Source: Bin55 sp965199895 (GTDB taxonomy: Bacteria > Pseudomonadota > Gammaproteobacteria > Pseudomonadales > Azotimanducaceae). Taken from it: DNA of 64,000 bases. The DNA is taken from contig CBDATJ010000002.1 in NCBI GenBank assembly GCA_965199895.1, positions 1-64,000 on the forward strand, written 5' to 3'. The notes below the pieces were generated by a model. The model searched no databases, had not been told where the DNA came from, and saw only the letters and a program-made list of their open reading frames with translations. Shown here piece after piece: positions 9,552 to 18,171 of the stretch. Position numbers and translations under genes: made by a program. How positions within the stretch are numbered: the first letter of the stretch is position 1; each line of letters begins with the position of its first letter.

Positions 9552-11467
9552 GAACCAACCGCACGTGTTTTTTGAGCGGTGTCGAGTACACCAGAATCCT
9601 CTATCTGATCGGGTTCTTCAAGCCTCTTTTGAAGCGTTCGCATAAGACGTTCGCGTCTCGATTTATCTACATCTTGATTACTTTGAACTGATTCAAGATC
9701 CGAGTAGTAACCTCCAGCATTGATCAAATCTATGTGCGTACCCTCTTCTATCACCTTGCCTTCTTCGAAGATGTAAATGTAGTCAGCGTGTCTAGCTGTG
9801 GAGACACGATGTGAAATCAATATCGTGGTTTTGTTTTTGCGAAGTGCTCTTAATTCACCGATGATCCTCTCCTCGGTTTCTGTATCGACACTGGAGAACA
9901 CATCATCCAATAACAGAATCTTGGAATTTCTGATCACACCACGGGCTAGTGTAGTCCTTTGCTGTTGACCTCCAGAGAGCGTGATCCCCCTCTCACCTAC
10001 CATTGTTTCTAAACCTTCACTGAATCCGTCAATGGTCTGTCCCAGCCCAGCTACTCGGACTGAATTGAGTACTTCGTTAGATTGTCTAGAGGGGTCATCG
10101 TAAGTCACGTTGTTACCCAATGTAATCGAAAAGAGAAAAGATTCTTGAGGCACTAGGGCAATTTCCGAACGCAAACGTTGTATCGGAATCGAGCAAATAT
10201 CGTGACCACCTAAAAATACAGTGTTTGTGGGAGTATTGATGAGCCTAACGAGTGATTTCATAACCGTTGATTTTCCGGATGCAGTTCGACCTAATAGCGC
10301 AACCGTAGCTCCCTCTTTTACGACCATGTTTACATCTTGAATTGCAGGAGTTTTACTCTCAGCATAGATGTGAGTTAAACCTTTGATCTGTAGACTCGCT
10401 GTAGTCTCCCCCGTGTAGACGTTCACTGATTCCTGTACCTCTGGTTCAGCATCTATCACTTCAAATATTCGTTCTGTACCTGCCGCTGCAGAAGTGAATA
10501 GTGCTAAAGACCAACCAAAAAATGAAAGAGATCCAGTGACCATCAGAAGATATGCTAAAAATGCTTGGAAGTCACCAATCGTTAGCGTATCGGTCATCAC
10601 CAAGTATCCACCGTAAAACAGAATGACCACTGGAGAAACAGCTGTGATAGTTGTCATGGTCAAGTTCATCACAGCCATAAAGCGTGAAGCGCTGTAGGCC
10701 TTGTCGCTGTAGTCCGTACAAACATCTCTAAATTTTTCGATTTCCCGATCTTCTTGCGCCATCGATTGGATCGTGCGGATTCCGTTAAGGTTCTCTTGGG
10801 TAAATGAAGTTACCATTGCCATGGATTCTTGGCGTTGCATGAAATACGGATACATCTTTCGTGACATAACGAAGCCACATAACAAAACAAACGGCAAAGG
10901 AACCGTAGCTGCAATCGCTAAGGTAACAGACATGCTGATCATGAAGTACATGCTGACCGATACCGTGAACAACATCATCAAAATCGAAACCAGACCAAAG
11001 GAGACAAACATTCGTACTTGGCTGACATCATTGATCGCCCGAGCCATCAAATCACCGGTCCCAAACTTAGCGAAGAAATCTGGTCCTTGATACTGAGAAT
11101 TGTTGAAAATCCGTTTTCGTAGCTCGTAAGTGACTGATATTGCGATTCTTCGGAGAGTTCTACGAGCAGGGTAGTAAACGACAAATTGGATTGCGACTGC
11201 ACCTAATATCCCTAGGGCTGGCCACAGAATCTGAGGTTCTTTAGCAGCGTCTTCCAGACTAGTGATAGCGGTCCTCATAAATTGGGGAATGTAGGCAAGT
11301 GCGAAGCGATTCACAAGCAAACCAACTACCGCAAGCAGAAACCACCAACGGTAGCGTGAGATGAAAGGGATGAGTTTTTTGAGGTGTCCTAGATGTTTGA
11401 AACCAGGACGTTCACGTTGAGGACCGCTCTGATAACGAGAATGTGCTCCACCGGAGATACTATGCAC
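9548..11467 (-). CDS. ABC exporter half-transporter with degenerate ATP site (MdlA-like)
   Basis: Membrane domain plus ABC ATPase domain, 639 residues from a GTG at 11467. Walker A is 'LGRTASGKST' and the signature is a canonical 'LSGGQQQR'. Walker B reads 'LLLDDVFSSVD', with Asp where the catalytic Glu would be. The H-loop is 'ISHRVST'. A degenerate site in one half, paired with a complete Walker B and an altered signature in the other, is the known pattern of asymmetric heterodimeric exporters (MdlA/MdlB type). Transcribed first, it overlaps the second half by 4 bases. The start has an alternative a few codons downstream. Confidence 0.93.
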   Translation of the reverse strand: MHSISGGAHSRYQSGPQRERPGFKHLGHLKKLIPFISRYRWWFLLAVVGLLVNRFALAYIPQFMRTAITSLEDAAKEPQILWPALGILGAVAIQFVVYYPARRTLRRIAISVTYELRKRIFNNSQYQGPDFFAKFGTGDLMARAINDVSQVRMFVSFGLVSILMMLFTVSVSMYFMISMSVTLAIAATVPLPFVLLCGFVMSRKMYPYFMQRQESMAMVTSFTQENLNGIRTIQSMAQEDREIEKFRDVCTDYSDKAYSASRFMAVMNLTMTTITAVSPVVILFYGGYLVMTDTLTIGDFQAFLAYLLMVTGSLSFFGWSLALFTSAAAGTERIFEVIDAEPEVQESVNVYTGETTASLQIKGLTHIYAESKTPAIQDVNMVVKEGATVALLGRTASGKSTVMKSLVRLINTPTNTVFLGGHDICSIPIQRLRSEIALVPQESFLFSITLGNNVTYDDPSRQSNEVLNSVRVAGLGQTIDGFSEGLETMVGERGITLSGGQQQRTTLARGVIRNSKILLLDDVFSSVDTETEERIIGELRALRKNKTTILISHRVSTARHADYIYIFEEGKVIEEGTHIDLINAGGYYSDLESVQSNQDVDKSRRERLMRTLQKRLEEPDQIEDSGVLDTAQKTRAVGS

Positions 11468-11476
11468 GCAATATCG

Positions 11477-11683
11477 CTATTTGTGGTGAATTACGGGGAG
11501 ATGTAGGAGTATAGACCCAATTCTGCGCCCGCGAGAATCTACAACAAAATCTACTCGTGATGTGACATTCGAGAAGGATTCACAAGCGTAGATAGCTGGT
11601 GGATTTTCTAATCTCTCACCCCAACACCGTTGGAGTCTCTCCATTCCTTCTATGGGCTTTTGCCTTGTAGTGTTTGTAGCCAT
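11477..11683 (-). CDS. Possible small ORF upstream of the ABC exporter pair (unrecognised)
   Basis: A 68-codon frame from an ATG at 11683, ending 9 bases before the exporter's GTG start. I recognise no family. It has no clear ribosome site, no membrane segment or signal, and contains three Cys. Its only support is position: same strand and close to the following gene. It may simply be leader sequence. The whole 11468-11840 stretch between the exporter and the dioxygenase holds nothing else I can name. Confidence 0.2.
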   Translation of the reverse strand: MATNTTRQKPIEGMERLQRCWGERLENPPAIYACESFSNVTSRVDFVVDSRGRRIGSILLHLPVIHHK

Positions 11684-11840
11684 TCTTATTTTAAAGATTG
11701 AGCAAATTTTCGTCGTTTAGTTAAACGCTCGCAACGATCAGATCTCTAGCAGAAGTTCGGCAAAAGAATGTATTGAACCGAGAATTGGACGAAGTCGCAA
11801 TAACCCCTAAAATACTTGGTACCAAACAGGCATTGGATCT

Positions 11841-12554
11841 ATGACTACACCTACTCGGCGTGAAGTACTAAAGCTATCGGGCGGAGCTTTCATTGCTCTC
11901 ACCGCACTACCCTACACCAACATACTGGGATCAAAGAACATGCAACTAGACTGGGAGAAATTCATCACACTATTGCAAGAAATCTCTACTACCCAATCAA
12001 ACTTGGATTGGGATCAAGGTGCATATACCGAAGCAGTGTCAAAGATTGTGGAACGTCTGCAGTTGGATGATGCACACATTACCAAACTAACTGACCAGTA
12101 TGAAAACATTAGTCCTGATTTTCCTGAAATTCGTAACTTACACAAAGAAGAACTGTTTGAGATTTCGCTCATTGAGTTTGCGCCGGGTGAAGGCATACCT
12201 TTACATGATCATCCTGATATGACGGGCGTTGTCTTGTGTATGGAAGGTAATGTCAAAGTCACCCATTACGACAAATTGGATGTATTAACCAAAGATGGTC
12301 GACCTTTATTGAAGTTTCACAACCATCTCAACATGAAGTCAGGCGATATTGCAATGTTGACAGAAAATCAGGGAAATATTCACACCCTGAAAGCCAAAGA
12401 GTTCACACGAATGATCGATATATTTACTCCACCGTACAACATCGATCGGCGTGACCGAGCTCGATACTACTGGCTAGACGATGAAGAGTACCAGGAGCAG
12501 GAAGGAGTTTTCGGAGCTGATACTAGTATCACTTTTGACCGTAGAGACAAGTAG
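11841..12554 (+). CDS. Tat-exported cysteamine-dioxygenase-like (PCO/ADO family) protein
   Basis: Resembles the cupin-fold thiol dioxygenases that include cysteamine dioxygenase and plant cysteine oxidases. The iron-binding pair is in 'GIPLHDHPDMTGVVLCMEG' around residue 120, and the third His is probably in 'QGNIHTLKA' near residue 190. Family members add O2 to a thiol to give a sulfinate. The N-terminus 'TPTRREVLKLSGGAFIALTA' has a twin-arginine motif (RREVLK) and a hydrophobic stretch, so it is probably exported folded through Tat. An exported member is unusual, because the characterised enzymes are cytosolic. The product is 237 residues. It stands alone, divergent from the exporter, and its substrate is unknown. 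Confidence 0.82.
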   Translation: MTTPTRREVLKLSGGAFIALTALPYTNILGSKNMQLDWEKFITLLQEISTTQSNLDWDQGAYTEAVSKIVERLQLDDAHITKLTDQYENISPDFPEIRNLHKEELFEISLIEFAPGEGIPLHDHPDMTGVVLCMEGNVKVTHYDKLDVLTKDGRPLLKFHNHLNMKSGDIAMLTENQGNIHTLKAKEFTRMIDIFTPPYNIDRRDRARYYWLDDEEYQEQEGVFGADTSITFDRRDK

Positions 12555-12577
12555 AAAGCTAGCGATAGGGTATGGAG

Positions 12578-12653
12578 TGGCGTCCCCAAGGGGATTCGAA
12601 CCCCTGTTGCTGGGATGAAAACCCAGTGTCCTAGGCCTCTAGACGATGGGGAC
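12578..12653 (-). tRNA. tRNA-Glu (anticodon UUC)
   Basis: The minus strand folds as a cloverleaf. The acceptor GTCCCC pairs with GGGGAC, followed by G and an encoded CCA (12578-12580). The anticodon stem-loop CTGGG-TTTTCATC-CCAG places TTC as the anticodon. The T arm contains GGTTCGAATCC. Length is 76 bases. A promoter lies just upstream (12673-12699). Confidence 0.97.
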
Positions 12654-12672
12654 AGCGCACGATTAGCGTGGA

Positions 12673-12699
12673 ATTATAAGTCTAGGCTTGCTTAGTCAA
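12673..12699 (-). promoter_or_regulatory. Sigma70-type promoter of tRNA-Glu
   Basis: On the minus strand TTGACT (12699-12694) is followed after 15 bases by a perfect TATAAT (12678-12673). The expected start is about 12 bases before the tRNA 5' end. The spacer is slightly short. Confidence 0.7.
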
Positions 12700-12707
12700 G
12701 AGTCCTC

Positions 12708-12743
12708 AAAAGTGTCTCGGTTGTCGAATTACACGACACTTTT
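12708..12743 (-). terminator. Hairpin after the DUF481 gene, probable terminator
   Basis: Arms AAAAGTGTC (12708-12716) and GACACTTTT (12735-12743) are perfect 9-bp inverted repeats with an 18-base loop. On the minus strand the hairpin ends in TTTT, 47 bases after the DUF481 stop and before the tRNA-Glu promoter, so it could insulate the two units. The symmetric A/T ends could serve both directions. Confidence 0.5.
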
Positions 12744-12789
12744 CGGGACTGTCCCCCGATCAGTTTGACACAATGCATGACCGAACAAA

Positions 12790-13761
12790 CTAGAAGGGAG
12801 TGCTGATTCCTAGACTGTAGGTAATGTCTGTAGCGCTCGGTTGAACCGAACCTCCACCGTCGAACTGAACGTTGCTGCGAAAATCTATATTCAATCGTTT
12901 GGTGAACAGGAATCTCAGTCCAACAGTACCATCTAACGTCCAACGATTATCCTCTATCAGCCACAGCAATCGATTGCTTTGAAACATTTCGATTTTGCCT
13001 GCATAGAGTTTCTTTTCGTAGTTACTCCCAAACCTGATTGCAGCGAGTAACTCGTTTATCGCTTCGACTTCTTCATAGACCCCACTGGCGGAGAGATCTA
13101 CAGAAAGGCTGGTAAGAGAGTAATCGATGAGTTTCCTTCCTCCACCCAATCCAAACACAGAACGACCATCAATATCCCTAAGTGAATCTTGGAAATAGTC
13201 AAGGCTTGCTGTAGTGTACCAGTCCTTAGTATGTAACCAGCGCATGTTGTACTTTGCGTCGAAGGTGTTTTTGGTGGTGACTGATTCTGTATTTTCTCTG
13301 ATAAGAGCAAGCGAAAGTATCTGTTCACTTTTACCCCGAGTGAGTACTGATTCACCAAAAGTTGAGTAGTTCTGTGTATCACTAGTCCCACTAGATCCGT
13401 CAATTGATACGGTCAATCGTTTCTTCCATGAAGCAACAAAATTGGATAGTCCTTCACCAGGAGCTGTTACTGAAACGAGCTCACTGACATTAATTTCCTC
13501 CGTGAGCTTTATTTCGGATACTTTCCCGTCCGTGAAAGTAACCCGAACCTTATCTTCTGTTTTAATTCCGGCTACCTGATCTTGTTTGATGAATATGAGC
13601 CCAGCATATTCAGTTTCCAGCGAAACCAATCCACCTCCTACTCCCTGTAGTGTGCCTGTAAGACGATCTCCGTTTCCCAATTCAATTGTGTCGCCTAGTA
13701 CGAGACCTACTAATGCGACACAGAGTAAAGAAAATACAGTCTTGAGAGTGGTGAGGTTCAT
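12790..13761 (-). CDS. DUF481 outer-membrane beta-barrel protein (YdiY-like)
   Basis: Signal peptide (about residues 1-23, 'VFSLLCVALVGLVLG'), then 'TIELGNGDRLTGTLQGV', a short repeat often found before DUF481 domains, then alternating-pattern strands that fit an outer-membrane barrel, ending in Phe as such barrels usually do. Family members (E. coli YdiY) are described as salt-induced outer-membrane proteins; their function is not established. The product is 323 residues. It begins 7 bases after the DUF815 ATPase gene, so the two are probably co-transcribed, although I see no obvious functional link. Confidence 0.86.
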   Translation of the reverse strand: MNLTTLKTVFSLLCVALVGLVLGDTIELGNGDRLTGTLQGVGGGLVSLETEYAGLIFIKQDQVAGIKTEDKVRVTFTDGKVSEIKLTEEINVSELVSVTAPGEGLSNFVASWKKRLTVSIDGSSGTSDTQNYSTFGESVLTRGKSEQILSLALIRENTESVTTKNTFDAKYNMRWLHTKDWYTTASLDYFQDSLRDIDGRSVFGLGGGRKLIDYSLTSLSVDLSASGVYEEVEAINELLAAIRFGSNYEKKLYAGKIEMFQSNRLLWLIEDNRWTLDGTVGLRFLFTKRLNIDFRSNVQFDGGGSVQPSATDITYSLGISTPF

Positions 13762-13768
13762 AGTACTC

Positions 13769-14656
13769 CTAGGTTGATGGTGAGTTGGCTAACAGTTGTT
13801 TTCCAATCCAATGTTGAGCAAATTGTTGAGCGGTACGACCACTGCGTACTCCCCGATTTAGCGCCCAAGTTAAGGCTTCTCTTCTGACTCGATCATCCAT
13901 GTTACATTCGAGTTGATATGCTTTAGAGACTGAACCGAGCCAATGCTGTACTACCTGTAGATACTGATCTTGATTAAACGGATGGAAGGACAGCCAGATT
14001 CCAAATCGATCAGAAAGTGAAATTCGTTCCTCGACAGCTTCTCGTTCGTGTATTTCTACATTGCCGTTGCTCTGGTTATCTCGATGAAGTTCTGTTATCA
14101 AATGTCTCCGATTTGAGGTGACATAAATGAGAACATTCTTCGCAACAGCAAAAGTAGATCCTTCCAACGCACTCTTCAAATCTTTGTAACTGAAATCAAA
14201 CTCATCAAACGATAAATCATCGCAAAAAACGATGAATTTGTATGGTTGACGTACCAAATTACTTGCGAGTGTAGCTACCTCACACAGATAGTTTTTGTCT
14301 ACTTCAACTAAGCGTAATCCTCGTTCAGCAAATTTATTCAGAAGTGCGTGAATGAGTGAGCTTTTGCCATTTCCGCGTGCGCCCCACAACAAGGCATGAT
14401 TAGCTGGTAAACCACGACAGAACAGCTCGGTGTTGTCATACAAAATTTGTTTCTGTTTATCGATCTCTAAAAGATCGTCCAATTGGATGGAATCCAGATG
14501 TTCAATGGGGTGGTAGTATCCTCTTACGTTGTAGAAACGCCAGCTTGCAGCGTAGGTACGGTCCCATTCGATTTCGACGTATTCAGGGATCAATACGCTC
14601 AGGTCTTCAGCGAGTTTTTCAGCCTTTTGGAACACGCTTTTGAGGTATTCATCCAT
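13769..14656 (-). CDS. DUF815 AAA-type ATPase
   Basis: P-loop ATPase of the DUF815 family. Walker A is 'LLWGARGNGKSSLIHALL' (near residue 90), Walker B is 'FIVFCDDLSFDE', and sensor-like 'LIYVTSNRRHLI' follows, with 'RFGIWLSFHPF' and 'RSGRTAQQFAQHWI' at the C-terminal end as in the family. Its biological role is not known. The product is 295 residues from an ATG at 14656. The 251 bases upstream (14657-14907) contain no gene that I can see. Confidence 0.9.
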   Translation of the reverse strand: MDEYLKSVFQKAEKLAEDLSVLIPEYVEIEWDRTYAASWRFYNVRGYYHPIEHLDSIQLDDLLEIDKQKQILYDNTELFCRGLPANHALLWGARGNGKSSLIHALLNKFAERGLRLVEVDKNYLCEVATLASNLVRQPYKFIVFCDDLSFDEFDFSYKDLKSALEGSTFAVAKNVLIYVTSNRRHLITELHRDNQSNGNVEIHEREAVEERISLSDRFGIWLSFHPFNQDQYLQVVQHWLGSVSKAYQLECNMDDRVRREALTWALNRGVRSGRTAQQFAQHWIGKQLLANSPST

Positions 14657-14907
14657 GGGTCAAGATTTTAAGTAGCCTTGGCTTCATCCACACAAACAAG
14701 GCAATAGTCAATGGTTTTTCAATCATCCATTTGATGTAAAGATCCATCTCCAAACCTTGTATCTTCTCTCATTAACAGATTAATCAGTCTGTAGTCGAAG
14801 CCTACAGGTTGACAATTTACTTGCACCAAAATAGGTCTCAATCGACTGGCTTCATCAAATTGAGCTCAGTCAGCAAAGGCTGAACAGCTATTGATGTTGA
14901 GTTCGGT

Positions 14908-15306
14908 TTAACCTTTTCGTCGGAGAGGAACGATGTTTTCGCTGCGCTTGGAGAACGTGTAGTGATCCCATTGATCACCGTGAAGTCCTATCGACCCCTG
15001 ATCAAGAAACCGTAATTCAAAGGTCTTGGGTTCATCTGAAGTGGTTGAAAGAACCAATTTTGAACCTTCTATCTTCCAAGTACCCTTGGTGATTTCGTTT
15101 TGGGTGGTCAGTTCATAGTCACCATGAGCTTTCTCACCAGAGAATTGGAGAACAACTTCTACTTGATTCGTATCTTCCTGTTTGTATTCCCACGTCCCCT
15201 TGAGATCGAGTTTTTCGACCCATTGTTGGTACGAATTTCTGGTCCACATGATCCACCCTACGATTAGAGCTAGTAAAACTAATAGCCAAAAAAATGGATG
15301 CATCAT
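14908..15306 (-). CDS. Membrane-anchored small hypothetical protein
   Basis: A 132-residue protein (two adjacent ATG codons at 15306 and 15303) with one N-terminal membrane segment, 'FFWLLVLLALIVGWIMW', and an outside or periplasmic beta-rich domain with 'LKGTWEY', 'GKWK'-like 'ITKGTWKIEGSKLVL' and 'FELRFLDQGSIGL'. The repeated GTW strands suggest a small lipocalin-like or DUF-type fold, but I do not recognise a named family. It lies between gap and the DUF815 gene on the same strand. Function unknown. Confidence 0.7.
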   Translation of the reverse strand: MMHPFFWLLVLLALIVGWIMWTRNSYQQWVEKLDLKGTWEYKQEDTNQVEVVLQFSGEKAHGDYELTTQNEITKGTWKIEGSKLVLSTTSDEPKTFELRFLDQGSIGLHGDQWDHYTFSKRSENIVPLRRKG

Positions 15307-15437
15307 TTCTATTTAACTCGCTGTAATATCTGAATTTGATTGTATTCTCTTTGGTGTACTTTCGTCTGCGGTTGCTAGCTCCTGCGACTTCTGATACTGG
15401 TATTCGGTCTAGGGTATTCCAATATCTCAATGATTCA

Positions 15438-16919
15438 TCAACCGAACCCCATTTCCTCAATGTCGACTGGGACAAGAGGATATCGAATACCAGCCCATTT
15501 TTGAACTACACGCACTGTTTGTGCACAGAACCCAAATTCATTGTCATACCAAGCATAGATTTGGACGCGTCGTCCATCATCAGAAACAATAGTGGCCTGG
15601 CCATCTACAACGCAAGCATGTCGATTACCGATGAAATCAGATGAAACCACTTCTGATTCATGTGTATAGTCGATCTGTCTTTGCAACCGCGAGAATAGTG
15701 AAATATCGCGTAGATAGGTATTGATCTCGTCTTTTGTCGTCTCATCCATTAAAGTGAGATTCAGGATTGCTAGTGAAACATTTGGAGTAGGAACTCGAAT
15801 AGCATTTCCTGTCAACTTTCCAGTTAACTCTGGTAGAAGGCTTGCAACAGCCTTGGAAGCACCTGTTTCTGTGATGACTAGATTGAGTGAAGCACTGCGA
15901 CCTCTTCGGTCTTTCTTGTGAAAGTTATCGTTGAGATTTTGGTCTGGAGTGTAGGCGTGGACTGTCTCTATATGACAATGTTCAATTTTGTTTTTAGCAT
16001 TTAGTGCTGTCAGGATAGGAACAATTGCATTGGTGGTACAAGAGCCAGCTGACAAAATCTTCATATCTGGAGTCAAAGTACTGGTATTAATTCCCGAAAC
16101 TATGTTTGGAATACCGTCTTTTGCGGGAGCAGTTACGATGACTCGCTCAGCTCCTTTACTGTGTAAATGCCGTCCAAGACCATCTTTGGTTCGCCATGCT
16201 CCTGTGTTATCAATGATGAGAGCATCTGAAATCCCGTACTGTTCGTAGTCTACCTCGGCTGGACCTTTTGCATAGATGAATCGGATGACATTTCCGTTGA
16301 CAATCAAGCAACTGTTTTCGTTATCGATGCGTATGGTTCCTGCGAAATCTCCATGGACTGAATCGTGGCGCAACAACATCGCTCGTTTTTCGAGGTCATT
16401 GGGAGGTCCAGGACGCAGCACTACACCACGTAGACGTAATTGATCGCCTCCTCCAGCCTTCTCTACCAATAGTCGAGTCAGTAATCGACCGATTCGACCA
16501 AATCCGTAGAGTATGACATCTTGAGGTCGCTCTAAAGGTTTCACATGACGACCGATGATGTGAGCGCATTGTTCGCTGGCAAATTGCTCGACAGAGGGTG
16601 TGTCCCCCTGCTCACACATCTTCATGTGCTTCACTGTCAACTGACCTAAATCCACATGCGCAGGACCGCAATCTAATTCTGAGACTGCTTTGAGCATCGG
16701 GTAGCTCTCAAACTCTGAAAACTCGTTCTCCGCAGTTTGTCGTACAAATCGATGTGTACTCATGATGTCGGTAACACTCTTGTTGTACAACGCTCGACCG
16801 AAACAGTACGTTCCGATGTTCTTACGGTACAAGTCACCGATAATCGGAATCATTGCTTCAGCTAATGCTTCACGTTTCTTCCAATCGGGAAAATAGTCGT
16901 CTAGTCTCTCTAGTGCCAA
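15438..16919 (-). CDS. gap: Glyceraldehyde-3-phosphate dehydrogenase, long form
   Basis: Converts glyceraldehyde-3-phosphate and phosphate to 1,3-bisphosphoglycerate or the reverse. The usual Rossmann motif 'YGFGRIGRLLTRLLVEK' starts only near residue 140, after an extra N-terminal domain. This is the long (about 480-490 residue) form found in Pseudomonas (PA3001 type) next to mfd. Catalytic Cys lies in 'SAGSCTTNAIVPIL' (near residue 294), and the base His is in the following 'HAYTPDQN' segment. 'WYDNEFGFCAQT' closes the catalytic domain. The TTG start at 16919 has AGGA about 7 bases before it. The cofactor (NAD or NADP) cannot be decided here. Confidence 0.92.
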   Translation of the reverse strand: MALERLDDYFPDWKKREALAEAMIPIIGDLYRKNIGTYCFGRALYNKSVTDIMSTHRFVRQTAENEFSEFESYPMLKAVSELDCGPAHVDLGQLTVKHMKMCEQGDTPSVEQFASEQCAHIIGRHVKPLERPQDVILYGFGRIGRLLTRLLVEKAGGGDQLRLRGVVLRPGPPNDLEKRAMLLRHDSVHGDFAGTIRIDNENSCLIVNGNVIRFIYAKGPAEVDYEQYGISDALIIDNTGAWRTKDGLGRHLHSKGAERVIVTAPAKDGIPNIVSGINTSTLTPDMKILSAGSCTTNAIVPILTALNAKNKIEHCHIETVHAYTPDQNLNDNFHKKDRRGRSASLNLVITETGASKAVASLLPELTGKLTGNAIRVPTPNVSLAILNLTLMDETTKDEINTYLRDISLFSRLQRQIDYTHESEVVSSDFIGNRHACVVDGQATIVSDDGRRVQIYAWYDNEFGFCAQTVRVVQKWAGIRYPLVPVDIEEMGFG

Positions 16920-17114
16920 TGAACTTTCCTATGTGATTTGCAAAGAGTTGAGATAGGGTGAGATTACTTCTGTAGTATCACCACGAATTGAAGTGAATCA
17001 GAATTGGATTCCACGGAATGAGATAAATCGAACTGTAGTAGGACAAACACGCTAGCTTTATCATCAATTGTTTATATTTAATCTATTATCTAAGTGAAAA
17101 ATCAATACAGAAAT

Positions 17115-18170
17115 TTACCTAAAACTAGTATTGATTGCTTCCAATCGTTCAGAACCAGGACATAAATCAACTTCCGTTAAAGCGTTTAGTGGTCCTTCAG
17201 GAGTGTTCGAAATCTCGTGAAAATCTGTGCTATTTTTATCTAAATATAGTAAACCTGTGACGATTTCGCCAGCTTCGTGCGCTTTCTGAACATAAGACAA
17301 AGCTGCAAGCCTGTCGTGCGGATCGTATCCCTCGGAGATTTTCTTTAGTCTCACTTGCGAGCCATCTGGTAACTGTATATCAATGCAAGTACCCGGGTCA
17401 TAATCTACAGTCATCTCGTCGTGTTCCGGTACAAAATCGGTTTCAATAACTTGCAATGTGTGTTCACGAACATGATGATAGCTCTTGGTTGAACCATCAT
17501 GGTTGTTGAACATCACACACGGGGAAATCACATCAATGAAAGCAAATCCCTTGTGTAGCATCGCTGCCTTAACCAATGGAACGAGTTGTTTCTTGTCTCC
17601 TGAAAAACTTCGAGCTACAAAGCTTGCACCGAGCTGGAGAGCCATGCTGACTAAATCTATGGGTGAGTGTAAGTTTGGTACCCCTCTTTTGTTGGTCGAA
17701 CCACAATCGTTAGTGGCAGAGAATTGTCCTTTGGTGAGTCCATAAGTTCCGTTGTTATCTACGATATACACCATGTTGAGTTGACGACGAACCGCATGTG
17801 CAAATTGACCAAGACCAATCGAAGCACTGTCTCCGTCTCCGGAGACTCCAATGTAGATCAATTCACGATTTGCAAGATTGGCTCCGGTTGCTACCGAAGG
17901 CATGCGACCATGAACTGAATTGAATCCATGTGAGCGACCTAGAAAGTAGCTCGGTGTTTTTGACGAACACCCTATTCCGGACATCTTCGCAAACCGATGA
18001 GGTGGTAGCGATAGCTCCCAACTAGCTTGAATAATGGCAGCACTGACAGAGTCGTGCCCACATCCAGCACAAAGTGTGGAAACGATAGCTTCATAATCTC
18101 TGCGGTTTAAGTCAACTTCGTTGACCGGAAGTAAAGGATGATGTACCTTAGGTTTGGAGACAAAGGTCAT
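17115..18170 (-). CDS. korB: 2-oxoacid:acceptor oxidoreductase beta subunit (KorB)
   Basis: Thiamine-diphosphate-binding beta subunit of a 2-oxoacid (probably 2-oxoglutarate) oxidoreductase. Motifs are 'CAGCGHDSVSAAI' at the N-terminus, 'GDGDSASIGLGQFAHAVRRQ' for TPP/Mg binding, and 'DNNGTYGLTKGQFSAT'. The product is 351 residues. It is last in the korC-A-B order and starts 1 base after korA. The enzyme releases CoA thioester and CO2 and passes electrons to ferredoxin or NAD(P). The 195 bases between its stop and gap contain nothing I recognise. Substrate assignment rests on the KorA-like partner. Confidence 0.92.
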   Translation of the reverse strand: MTFVSKPKVHHPLLPVNEVDLNRRDYEAIVSTLCAGCGHDSVSAAIIQASWELSLPPHRFAKMSGIGCSSKTPSYFLGRSHGFNSVHGRMPSVATGANLANRELIYIGVSGDGDSASIGLGQFAHAVRRQLNMVYIVDNNGTYGLTKGQFSATNDCGSTNKRGVPNLHSPIDLVSMALQLGASFVARSFSGDKKQLVPLVKAAMLHKGFAFIDVISPCVMFNNHDGSTKSYHHVREHTLQVIETDFVPEHDEMTVDYDPGTCIDIQLPDGSQVRLKKISEGYDPHDRLAALSYVQKAHEAGEIVTGLLYLDKNSTDFHEISNTPEGPLNALTEVDLCPGSERLEAINTSFR

Positions 18171-18171
18171 A

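Noticed and set aside
12692..12943. 83-codon minus-strand frame
   Set aside because: Overlaps the DUF481 gene end and the terminator hairpin; composition is not protein-like.
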